Source: an uncultured Phascolarctobacterium sp. (lineage in GTDB: Bacteria; Bacillota; Negativicutes; Acidaminococcales; Acidaminococcaceae). Taken from it: 64,000 nt of DNA. The notes under the pieces were generated by a model. The model was given only the letters and a program-made list of their open reading frames with translations. It was not told where the DNA came from and did no database searches. The translations under genes were made by a program, and so were the position numbers. Of the stretch, positions 49,940 to 56,769 are shown piece by piece. Location: positions 13,775-77,774 of the forward strand of contig UQWM01000009.1 in the NCBI GenBank assembly GCA_900544795.1, given 5' to 3'. Every line of letters begins with the position of its first letter. Position 1 is the first letter of the stretch.

Positions 49940-51082
49940 CTAGGCCTGCCTTTCTGCTTGCGCGTCTTTGTTGATAATGTCCAATAAAAGGTGCTTTTCG
50001 GCAGCGGTTAATTCTCTGTTGTTGACCTGGGTGAAAAAGGTTTCAAAAAGTTCGGCCGGTCCCAGTTTTTTATGGTCGGCGGCCGGGACAGAGTTATTGT
50101 TGCTGCTGCCCAAACGCGCGTATTCCAGATGCAGGATATGTGGATAAGCCTGTTCCAGACGGTATTTGGCGTCCAAAACGGGCTGCTCGTCAGTTAATGT
50201 CACTTGCAGATAGCAATCATAAAGTTCTGCTTGCGGTTCACGCAGCAGCTCGGCAAAGCTGCCGCGCAGGCAGGCCAGTTCGCGGCGTGGCTTTAAGGGC
50301 ACTGTTTCAACGGCAATGCTGCCGTCGGCTGCCATATCGACGATATGCACACCCTTGGGTTGACTGGCTTCGTTAAAGGAATATTTAAGCAGCGAACCAC
50401 TGTAGCGCACTTTACTGCTGCCGCTTTGGCAGGCGTGCAGATGCCCAAGTGCCGTATAATCGAAAGCGTCAAAACAGTTGATGCCAACAGTAGTGGCGCC
50501 ACCGATAGCCAGCGGGCGTTCACTGTCAGGTGATTCCTGGGCTCCCGTTAAAAAAACATGGGCCAGTGCTACCTTACGGGCAGTGGGCGGTATCAGTGTC
50601 AGCTGGTTTGAGATCTGCTGGCGTACAACGTCCTCGTGAGTCTTCAGCGGCTGCTTTAACAGTTCGGCGGCAGCTAAGGGCTCGCCATATGTTAGCGGTG
50701 CAAAATAAACAGGCCCAAATTCATCTGCAAGGACGACGGGTTTGGTCGCTGCACTGATGGGGCCAGTGATATAAAGTTTATTCTGTGCCAGCAGGCTTTG
50801 GCCAAAACCAAGCCGGTCGGCATTATCATGGTTACCGGCTATCATAATAACATTTTTTCCAGCGTCCTGGATCAGGCGGCGTAGCACTTCGTCCAGCAGT
50901 GCCACTGCCTGGGTAGGCGGTACGGCGCGGTCATAAATGTCGCCGGCTATCAGTACGGCGTCGACATTACTGTCTTTAACAAGAGCGATAAGCTCGTCTA
51001 AAGCAGACGCCTGATCGTCGGTCATATGCAGGCCGTGAAAAATACGGCCTAAATGCCAGTCTGAGGTATGTAAAAAACGCAT
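49940..51082 (-). CDS. sbcD: Nuclease subunit SbcD
   Basis: Mre11-type metallophosphoesterase of SbcCD, 380 aa. Motifs: HTSDWHLGR, DVDA...IAGDIYDRA, MIAGNHDNADRL and GHLHACQ. ATG 51082 follows AAAGGAG; the longer frame to 51148 overlaps the patatin end and lacks a site. It acts with SbcC. Confidence 0.95.
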   Translation of the reverse strand: MRFLHTSDWHLGRIFHGLHMTDDQASALDELIALVKDSNVDAVLIAGDIYDRAVPPTQAVALLDEVLRRLIQDAGKNVIMIAGNHDNADRLGFGQSLLAQNKLYITGPISAATKPVVLADEFGPVYFAPLTYGEPLAAAELLKQPLKTHEDVVRQQISNQLTLIPPTARKVALAHVFLTGAQESPDSERPLAIGGATTVGINCFDAFDYTALGHLHACQSGSSKVRYSGSLLKYSFNEASQPKGVHIVDMAADGSIAVETVPLKPRRELACLRGSFAELLREPQAELYDCYLQVTLTDEQPVLDAKYRLEQAYPHILHLEYARLGSSNNNSVPAADHKKLGPAELFETFFTQVNNRELTAAEKHLLLDIINKDAQAERQA

Positions 51083-51092
51083 AAGTACTCCT

Positions 51093-51947
51093 TTATTTGC
51101 GATAAAGCTGCATGATCTCGTGGAATTTTGCCAAACCGCACTCCACACCGTGGTCGTGCAGTTTTAAAAGCTGTTCCGGCTTCTGGTCCAGCCGTCCGAT
51201 GGTCAAGGGCTCGGTTGGACGGATAATGACAGCCGCACCTGCTTTTTCCAGCTGCTCAACGAAAGCCAGTTGGTCATTATATAGGTCAGGTCGTTTGGCC
51301 ATAAGCTCTAAAAGCTTGGGATAATGTTTATAAACAAGGCGCAGCAGGTATTGCGGCACCGGCCGCTTTTTGCGGTAGCCTGCGTTACGGGTCAGCACAA
51401 CGACGAATTTATGATAACCGTCGGCGATGGCTTTACTGATTGGGATCGGTTCGGCAATGGCACCGTCTAAAAGCTTGTGAGTGCCGATAGTTACAACGGG
51501 TGCGAAAAACGGCAACGAAGCGGACGCACGCAAAGGCAGAAAATCCTTGTCCATATCCTTTTGTGTGTACCAGACCGGCTGCCCGGTGACTACATCGGTA
51601 GTGCCCACATAAAGGTCGCCGGGGTATTTGCCGAAGGCTTCGTAGTCAAAGGGCAGCAGGTTGCGCGGCAGATCGTTCAAAATAAAATCAAAGCCGAACA
51701 GTGACCGCGTTTTCAGCCAATTATTCAGGCTGCAATAACGCTTGTCGCCAACATAATTTTGAATGATGCGGCGGGTACGGAAGGGCTGGCCGGACATATA
51801 AGAAACGATGTTGCAGGCCCCTGCGGAAACACCGACGATATGGGGGAATACCAGATTTTTTTGCATAAAGGCTTCAAAGACGCCGGCCGAGAACATACCA
51901 CGCATGCCGCCGCCTTCCAAAACCAGACTGATACCGCTGACTATCAT
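51093..51947 (-). CDS. Patatin-like phospholipase
   Basis: A 284-aa patatin-fold lipid hydrolase: SLVLEGGGMRGMFSAGVFEAF (oxyanion hole), GVSAGACN (GXSXG nucleophile) and LLDGAIAEPIPI (catalytic Asp in DGA). It belongs to the YjjU/RssA-like group. A CGAGGTG site precedes the ATG. It is divergent from the asparaginase and probably co-transcribed with sbcDC. Confidence 0.9.
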   Translation of the reverse strand: MIVSGISLVLEGGGMRGMFSAGVFEAFMQKNLVFPHIVGVSAGACNIVSYMSGQPFRTRRIIQNYVGDKRYCSLNNWLKTRSLFGFDFILNDLPRNLLPFDYEAFGKYPGDLYVGTTDVVTGQPVWYTQKDMDKDFLPLRASASLPFFAPVVTIGTHKLLDGAIAEPIPISKAIADGYHKFVVVLTRNAGYRKKRPVPQYLLRLVYKHYPKLLELMAKRPDLYNDQLAFVEQLEKAGAAVIIRPTEPLTIGRLDQKPEQLLKLHDHGVECGLAKFHEIMQLYRK

Positions 51948-52022
51948 AATTGCACCTCGTAATCGATTATATAAATATTATACACCATTTACCTGGTGTG
52001 AGTGAATTGTTCCATCTGGAAA

Positions 52023-52051
52023 TTGTCTGCTGGCTGCTGATATGTTATGAT
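52023..52051 (+). promoter_or_regulatory. Promoter of asparaginase gene
   Basis: TTGTCT (52023-52028), 17 bases, TATGAT (52046-52051), 32 bases before the start codon. Confidence 0.6.
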
Positions 52052-52083
52052 GGAAGAAACCGTGCATTGAGGAAGGTGTAAGT

Positions 52084-53058
52084 ATGAAAAAAGTTGTTGT
52101 AATAACTACAGGCGGCACGATCGCCATGAAATATGACCCGGCGACACAGGGCCTGGTGCCCGCCGTCAACGGCGATGATCTGATCGAGGCTGTACCGGCG
52201 CTGGGCGAGGTGGCGGCAGTGGAAGTGGCAGAGTTTGCCAATGTGCCCAGTGGCCATGTGACACCGCAGATGATGTTTGAACTGGCACAGCTAGTCGATA
52301 CTTACGCAGCCCGCGAGGACGTCAATGGCATTGTGGTCACCCACGGCACCGATACCCAGGAAGAAACCGCCTATCTGTTGAGTTTGGCAACTAAAACAGT
52401 AAAGCCTGTCTGCATCACAGGCGCGATGCGGGGCGCTTCAGAAACTGGACCCGACGGTCCGGCGAATATTTTGGCGGCAGTGATGACAGCTGCCTGCGAC
52501 GAAGCCGCAGGTAAGGGAACGCTGCTGGTTTTTAACGACGAGATCCATGCCGCGGCTGAAGTTACTAAAACCCATACGACCTCCTGCTCGACCTTTCATT
52601 CGCCTGGCTGGGGACCGATAGGACATGTATATTTTGACCGGGTGGTCTTTCGGCGCCAGCCGCTGAATCTGAAAAAAATCTGCCCTCCGGCTTTGGCAGA
52701 CGACGTATGCCTTTTAAAAACCTATGCTGGGATGGATGCCTGGCTGTTTAAAGCGTTGGCCGATAAACCCGTTGCCGGACTGGTTGTGGAGGCTTTGGGC
52801 TGCGGCAATGTGCCCCCTGATGTAAAAAAAGGCATCGAATATGTGCGCGCTCAAGGAATCCCCGTGGTGCTGGCTACCAGAGTGCCTACCGGCCGCGTCG
52901 TTCCGGCCTACAGTTATCTGGGCAGCGCCCGCTCGATGGAATCCAGCAAGATCATTCTGGCCGGCGAGCTGACCGGTCCTAAGGCACGCTTAAAGCTGAT
53001 GCTTGCCTTAGGACTGACTAAAGATGTAGATGAGCTGCAGCAGTATTTTGATAATTAG
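52084..53058 (+). CDS. L-asparaginase
   Basis: Hydrolyses asparagine to aspartate and ammonia. It has 324 aa with the first catalytic Thr in TTGGTIAMKYDP and the second in VVTHGTDTQEETAYLL. There is no signal peptide, so cytosolic. A GGAAGG site precedes the ATG. A monocistronic gene with its own promoter. Confidence 0.94.
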   Translation: MKKVVVITTGGTIAMKYDPATQGLVPAVNGDDLIEAVPALGEVAAVEVAEFANVPSGHVTPQMMFELAQLVDTYAAREDVNGIVVTHGTDTQEETAYLLSLATKTVKPVCITGAMRGASETGPDGPANILAAVMTAACDEAAGKGTLLVFNDEIHAAAEVTKTHTTSCSTFHSPGWGPIGHVYFDRVVFRRQPLNLKKICPPALADDVCLLKTYAGMDAWLFKALADKPVAGLVVEALGCGNVPPDVKKGIEYVRAQGIPVVLATRVPTGRVVPAYSYLGSARSMESSKIILAGELTGPKARLKLMLALGLTKDVDELQQYFDN

Positions 53059-53131
53059 AGCGGCGTGGCAATGTGAAGCATACTGAAAAACATTTAATGA
53101 TTTAACGACTAACTTTTAGTAGCTGCAAAAT

Positions 53132-53161
53132 TTGTTGTGTGAAAAAGCTGCATGCTATAAT
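53132..53161 (+). promoter_or_regulatory. Promoter of the first hutP-like gene
   Basis: TTGTTG (53132-53137), 18 bases, TATAAT (53156-53161), followed by AGGAGG and ATG 53192. Confidence 0.6.
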
Positions 53162-53191
53162 TAACATACTTGAATATAACAGGAGGTTGCA

Positions 53192-53635
53192 ATGATGAAG
53201 GAGCAACAAGATATTTTGGCAGGTATGTTAGATTCAGCAGAATCGGCATCTGTTTTGCTGGCAATGACGACGTCGTTAGCTGACGAAAATGCATTGAAAG
53301 ATTTATTGGCTAAACAGGGCTACAAATTTGCAGTGACGGAGTTGGGCGGTGAATCGTCAAGCAGCGAGTTCCGTGATAAAACTACCAGAGCGATCATCGG
53401 TGCCTGCCTGAACTGCGGCGTAATCGAAAAAAACTCGCGTGAGATACACGCAGTCCTGCATGCGGCAGAAAATGCCAAGATGGGCTATTTTCCTAATATG
53501 GCGCCAACTAATGTTTCCTGCAAGATAGCCGTTGTACGTGGAACAGGATGGATAGCTGTAACTTTTTACGGTAACTCGGCTGTCCATCATATCACTAACC
53601 ATAAACGACTGGGTTTTGGGATCATGCATATTTAA
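53192..53635 (+). CDS. HutP-family RNA-binding antiterminator (paralogue 1)
   Basis: A 147-aa HutP-fold protein. Bacillus HutP metal ligands His73, His77 and His138 align with His86 and His90 (IHAVLHAAENAK) and His137 (NHKRLGFGIMHI), and the C-terminal GxGIxHI matches. HutP binds repeated NAG triplets in RNA and melts a terminator. The Bacillus segment after the second His (GVTRGQ, with the ligand-contacting Arg) is replaced by GYFPNM, so the effector may not be histidine. A promoter and attenuator region follow. No hut genes are in the window. Confidence 0.85.
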   Translation: MMKEQQDILAGMLDSAESASVLLAMTTSLADENALKDLLAKQGYKFAVTELGGESSSSEFRDKTTRAIIGACLNCGVIEKNSREIHAVLHAAENAKMGYFPNMAPTNVSCKIAVVRGTGWIAVTFYGNSAVHHITNHKRLGFGIMHI

Positions 53636-53750
53636 AAATAAATTGTGAAATTTATTTGACAGATGGAAACAAATATTGTAAGATAAGGCCATAGAGAATA
53701 TGAGGGTATTACCAGAGCGTTTCCTAAGAGTATTTTAACTTACAAGAGCA

Positions 53751-53772
53751 TAGTGGCGACGGAGTGATAGAG
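53751..53772 (+). promoter_or_regulatory. Candidate HutP-type RNA site at terminator 1
   Basis: TAGTGGCGA, two bases, GAG, five bases, GAG. The same 22-base element with 17 identities and the same triplet spacing (0, +11, +19) lies at 56657-56678, also at the 5' edge of a terminator. This fits HutP recognition of NAG triplets; binding itself is inference. Confidence 0.65.
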
Positions 53773-53799
53773 TATACTATTACTTCGTCTTTTTATTTT
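53758..53799 (+). terminator. madB-leader terminator 1
   Basis: A 13-bp stem GACGGAGTGATAG / CTATTACTTCGTC (two G-U pairs), loop AGTATA, then TTTTTATTTT. Its left arm overlaps the candidate HutP site, so protein binding would block hairpin formation. Confidence 0.92.
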
Positions 53800-53916
53800 C
53801 CAGCAATTTTGGGGGCTTGGACAAGACGCCGGCAAAGCCGGTTGCAATATAGGTCTTGTGAGTGTGCGAGAATGTAGTATTAATTTTCCTAAAAGACAAT
53901 TGCAAAGAGGCATATG

Positions 53917-53948
53917 AGAGATATAGCTTTTTCTATTTCTCTTTTTTT
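53917..53948 (+). terminator. madB-leader terminator 2
   Basis: Stem AGAGATATAG / CTATTTCTCT with one T-T mismatch and a T run of seven. A second attenuator 160 bp after the first, again preceded by NAG triplets (AAAGAGGCATATGAGAG). Confidence 0.8.
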
Positions 53949-54022
53949 ATTGCCTGGAAACGGTTATCCGGAAACCAGCAAGTGTCATTAAGGGAACAAA
54001 AGTTTTGAAAGGGGTAAATGTA

Positions 54023-54154
54023 ATGAGTGTATATGCTTATGCAGGGGCAGCGTATTTAGGAACAGCAGTGATTTCTTTGGTGGTCATTGGGATTATAGTT
54101 CTTTTGAACAAAGCCTTTGGCGGTAGTTCTAATAATGGAGAAGGGGTGGAATAA
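54023..54154 (+). CDS. Small single-pass membrane protein of the malonate decarboxylase Na+ pump
   Basis: A 43-aa ORF (MSVYAYAGAAYLGTAVISL...) with one membrane helix (residues 11-30) and a hydrophilic tail ending NNGEGVE. GAAAGGGG lies upstream and it ends 3 bp before madB. Size, topology and position recall the small gamma/OadG-type subunits of Na+-pumping decarboxylases, and the gene occupies the slot before madB that holds madG in the Malonomonas mad cluster as I recall it. Function is inference. Confidence 0.7.
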   Translation: MSVYAYAGAAYLGTAVISLVVIGIIVLLNKAFGGSSNNGEGVE

Positions 54155-54157
54155 AAA

Positions 54158-55369
54158 ATGGAATTGCTGATGAATTTATTCCCTGGTATTGCCAGTTTTT
54201 TTGTGCAGGATCCTGTGATCGCCGGGGCGCGTATTTTATTAATAATCTTAGGTTTTATGCTGGCTATTGCCGGTTTTAAACGTACCCTGGAGCCGTTGAT
54301 CATGGTACCAATGGGCATCGGTATGATTTGTATAAATTGCGGTGTTTTGTTTTTGGCTAATGGTCAGCCGGGTACATTATTTATGGATCCTTTAGTTGCT
54401 GATCCTAACCAGTTGGTTAATATTATGCAGGTCAATTTCCTGCAACCGATCTATAATTTTACCTTTAGTAACAGCCTGGTAGCGTGCATGGTGTTTATGG
54501 GCGTAGGGGCTATGTGTGAGATCAGTTTTATCTTAGCCAATCCCTGGACCAGTATCATTATCGCTATTTTTGCAGAAGCTGGAACCTTCGCTACTTTGAT
54601 TCTGGGCGTGATGCTCGGTTTAGCGCCTAATGAGGCCGTAGCGGTCGCTTCTATCGGCGGTGCGGATGGCCCCATGGTTTTGTTCACTTCGCTGATGGCG
54701 GCGCCGGAATTATTTGTTCCTATTTCTGTAATTGCTTATTTGTATTTGAGCCTGACTTATGCAGGTTATCCCTGGATCGTTAAAATGATGGTGCCGAAGC
54801 GTATTCGCGGCAATGATATTTTAGTGGATATCCCGGAAGTTCCCAAAAAATCTAAATTTATTTTTATCGTAGTAGCCTGCGGTCTGCTTTGTGTGCTGCT
54901 GCCGATGGCGGCACCGCTGATCATGTCTTTCTTCCTGGGTATGGCCATCAAAGAGTCGGAAATCGTACCTTATCAGGACTTGGTTGAGAACACCCTGATG
55001 TACATCGCCACTTTGCTGCTGGGCTTATTGTTAGGCGTATTGTGCGAAGCTTCCACATTGTTGGATCCTAAGGTTGCCATTATCGTCGGTTTAGGTATTT
55101 TGGCTTTGGCTATCTCCGGCGTTGTTGGCGTTTTAGGCGGCTGGTTTGTGTACTGGCTGAAGGGCGGTAAAAACTTTAACCCTGTCGTAGGTATCGCCGG
55201 TGTATCCTGCGTACCTTCCACAGCTAAAATCGCTCAGCATGCAGCCGAAGAAGAAGATCCGTTTGCTATAGTTATGCCGGTAGCGATGGGCGCTAATATT
55301 GCCGGTGTTATAGTATCGGCTGTAGCCTGCGGCATTATGATTTCTACATTCAAATTTATCGCAGTCTAA
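54158..55369 (+). CDS. madB: Na+-translocating malonate decarboxylase beta subunit MadB
   Basis: Integral-membrane decarboxylase of the OadB/GcdB/MmdB family that couples carboxybiotin decarboxylation to Na+ export. It has 403 aa, with the Na+-site motif SIGGADGPMVLF (Asp170) and C-terminal NPVVGIAGVSCVPSTAKIAQHAAEEEDPF plus MGANIAGVI. It lies downstream of two attenuators and upstream of birA. It gives the operon its energy-conserving character. Confidence 0.95.
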   Translation: MELLMNLFPGIASFFVQDPVIAGARILLIILGFMLAIAGFKRTLEPLIMVPMGIGMICINCGVLFLANGQPGTLFMDPLVADPNQLVNIMQVNFLQPIYNFTFSNSLVACMVFMGVGAMCEISFILANPWTSIIIAIFAEAGTFATLILGVMLGLAPNEAVAVASIGGADGPMVLFTSLMAAPELFVPISVIAYLYLSLTYAGYPWIVKMMVPKRIRGNDILVDIPEVPKKSKFIFIVVACGLLCVLLPMAAPLIMSFFLGMAIKESEIVPYQDLVENTLMYIATLLLGLLLGVLCEASTLLDPKVAIIVGLGILALAISGVVGVLGGWFVYWLKGGKNFNPVVGIAGVSCVPSTAKIAQHAAEEEDPFAIVMPVAMGANIAGVIVSAVACGIMISTFKFIAV

Positions 55370-55382
55370 AGGGCAGGATCGT

Positions 55383-56165
55383 ATGGACAGGAAAAAATTT
55401 GCTCAAATTAAGCCGCTAAGTCAAAATTTACAATATTTTGCTGAGCTGGATTCTACGAATGTAACTGCTAAAGAATTCGCGGAAAAAGGTGCTGCCGAAG
55501 GGACTGTTATCCAGGCTGGTAAACAGTTGTCGGGCAAAGGCAGATTGGGCAGAGTATGGGAGTCACAGGCAGGAAAAGGACTCTGGTTTTCCATGATCCT
55601 GCGTCCAACGGTCGCTGCCGAATACGGCGCGCAGATAACTTTACTGACTGCCGTTGCAGTGGCAAGGATTTTGCAGTTACTGACGAATAAGAATTTTGCC
55701 ATAAAATGGCCTAATGATATCCTGTTGGATGGTAAAAAGATCTGTGGCATCCTGTCAGAAATGGCGCTGGATGTCGAAGGAGATATAGACTATACCATCG
55801 TGGGTATCGGCATTAATATAAATATGTCTTCTGAAGATTTCGGAGCCCAGCTTGCAGCTACGGCTACCTCACTTTATTTGGCGACGGGCATCGAATATGA
55901 GCGCGAACAAGTCCTCAGGGCATTTCTGGATGAATTCGGTCGGCTTTACTCTCACTGGCAGCTGCATGGGTTTGATGATATCAGACGCAGCTGGCTGCAA
56001 TATAGTTGCACCTTGGGTCACAAGGTCGTGGTAAAGGATAATGACGAAGAAATTTATTCCGGAGTAGCGGAAGACATGGACGATTATGGGAGTTTGCTTG
56101 TACGAAATGCTGCGGGAGAAATCGGAAGCTTCGATTTCGGAGAAATAAGCATCCGCAGCTGCTGA
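55383..56165 (+). CDS. birA: Biotin-protein ligase without DNA-binding domain
   Basis: Attaches biotin to carrier lysines. It has 260 aa with ATP/biotin motif GKGRLGRVW (canonical GRGRxGR), KWPNDILLDGKKICGILSEM and a C-terminal domain. It lacks the HTH of E. coli BirA. Located between madB and madA genes, so it probably serves the two MadF carriers. 13 bp after madB. Confidence 0.92.
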   Translation: MDRKKFAQIKPLSQNLQYFAELDSTNVTAKEFAEKGAAEGTVIQAGKQLSGKGRLGRVWESQAGKGLWFSMILRPTVAAEYGAQITLLTAVAVARILQLLTNKNFAIKWPNDILLDGKKICGILSEMALDVEGDIDYTIVGIGININMSSEDFGAQLAATATSLYLATGIEYEREQVLRAFLDEFGRLYSHWQLHGFDDIRRSWLQYSCTLGHKVVVKDNDEEIYSGVAEDMDDYGSLLVRNAAGEIGSFDFGEISIRSC

Positions 56166-56192
56166 GTTTGCCAGAAAGAGAGGATTTGAGAG

Positions 56193-56639
56193 ATGGGCAC
56201 CACAGAAGCATTTTTATTGGGAGAAAGCATTAAAAGCGTAGGTGTTGCTGCGATGCTATTGGCACTGACAAGGACTTTGAGAGATGAAGAAACTGCCAAA
56301 AGGGCGCTGACTGAAGCCGGGCATAAATTTGTGGTGACAGAGGTCGGCGGTAAAACTTCTTATGACGATTTTCATGAAAAGGTGAATCGGGCTGTGATCG
56401 GGGCCAGTCTTAATTCGGGGATCATCGAAAAGACCGCCAACGATATCCATGCACTGATCCACGCTACAGAAGAAGCTAAGAAAGGAATTTTGGTCAGCGT
56501 TTCTTCCAGTGCCAGCCTAGCGCTGAAAATAGCAGTCGTTCGTGATGCCGGTTGGATTTCAGTGGCTTTGTTTGGTAAATCGGCCCTGCATTATATGACG
56601 AACCATGAACGGGCCGGGTTAGGAGTTATGCATATATAG
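56193..56639 (+). CDS. HutP-family RNA-binding antiterminator (paralogue 2)
   Basis: A 148-aa protein clearly related to the gene at 53192 (shared TExGG, RAIIG/RAVIGASLN-GIIEK, IHALIHATEEAK, HYMTNHERAGLGVMHI). Metal ligands His86, His90, His138 match HutP. The effector-contact segment reads KKGILVSVSS instead of the Bacillus GVTRGQ. It is followed at once by a terminator with the same RNA element as terminator 1, so it probably controls madA and downstream genes. Confidence 0.85.
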   Translation: MGTTEAFLLGESIKSVGVAAMLLALTRTLRDEETAKRALTEAGHKFVVTEVGGKTSYDDFHEKVNRAVIGASLNSGIIEKTANDIHALIHATEEAKKGILVSVSSSASLALKIAVVRDAGWISVALFGKSALHYMTNHERAGLGVMHI

Positions 56640-56656
56640 ACCCGGGTGAAATTGAA

Positions 56657-56678
56657 TAGTGGCGAATGAGAGAACGAG
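56657..56678 (+). promoter_or_regulatory. Candidate HutP-type RNA site at terminator 3
   Basis: TAGTGGCGA, two bases, GAG, five bases, GAG: second copy of the element at 53751-53772, overlapping the left arm of the terminator between hutP paralogue 2 and madA. Confidence 0.65.
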
Positions 56679-56716
56679 CGCGCAGACGACCTCTGTGCTT
56701 TGTTCTCTATTTTTTT
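56669..56716 (+). terminator. Attenuator terminator between hutP paralogue 2 and madA
   Basis: Outer stem AGAGAAC / GTTCTCT and inner stem GCGCAGA / TCTGTGC, followed by ATTTTTTT. It lies within the transcript before the madA ribosome-binding site, so default termination would silence madA-M. Confidence 0.9.
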
Positions 56717-56769
56717 ACCCGAGTTTAGTATATATGAAGCAGTTTTGTAATAAGAAAGGAGAGAATGTA

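Larger units (their letters stand above)
53636..54022 (+). promoter_or_regulatory. madB leader: promoter, two terminators, NAG triplets, structured hairpin
   Basis: A promoter TTGACA (53656-53661), 17 bases, TAAGAT (53679-53684) lies after the hutP stop. The leader then holds many AG-ending triplets, terminator 1 (53758-53799), a nested hairpin (53821-53859: ACAAGAC/GTCTTGT enclosing CCGGC-AAA-GCCGG), NAG triplets again, and terminator 2 (53917-53948) before the 43-aa gene. This is the layout of a double attenuator controlled by antitermination. Confidence 0.8.

Noticed and set aside
53821..53859. Naming the madB-leader hairpin as a known Na+ riboswitch
   Set aside because: The gene context (Na+ pump) is tempting, but I cannot match the consensus with confidence.
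53192..56639. HutP genes as regulators of histidine utilisation
   Set aside because: No hut gene is in the window and both copies are locked between mad genes and their terminators.
56659..56769. N-terminal extension of madA from ATG 56659-region
   Set aside because: It would be translated through the attenuator hairpin and lacks a ribosome-binding site; ATG 56770 has AAAGGAGAG and the family start.
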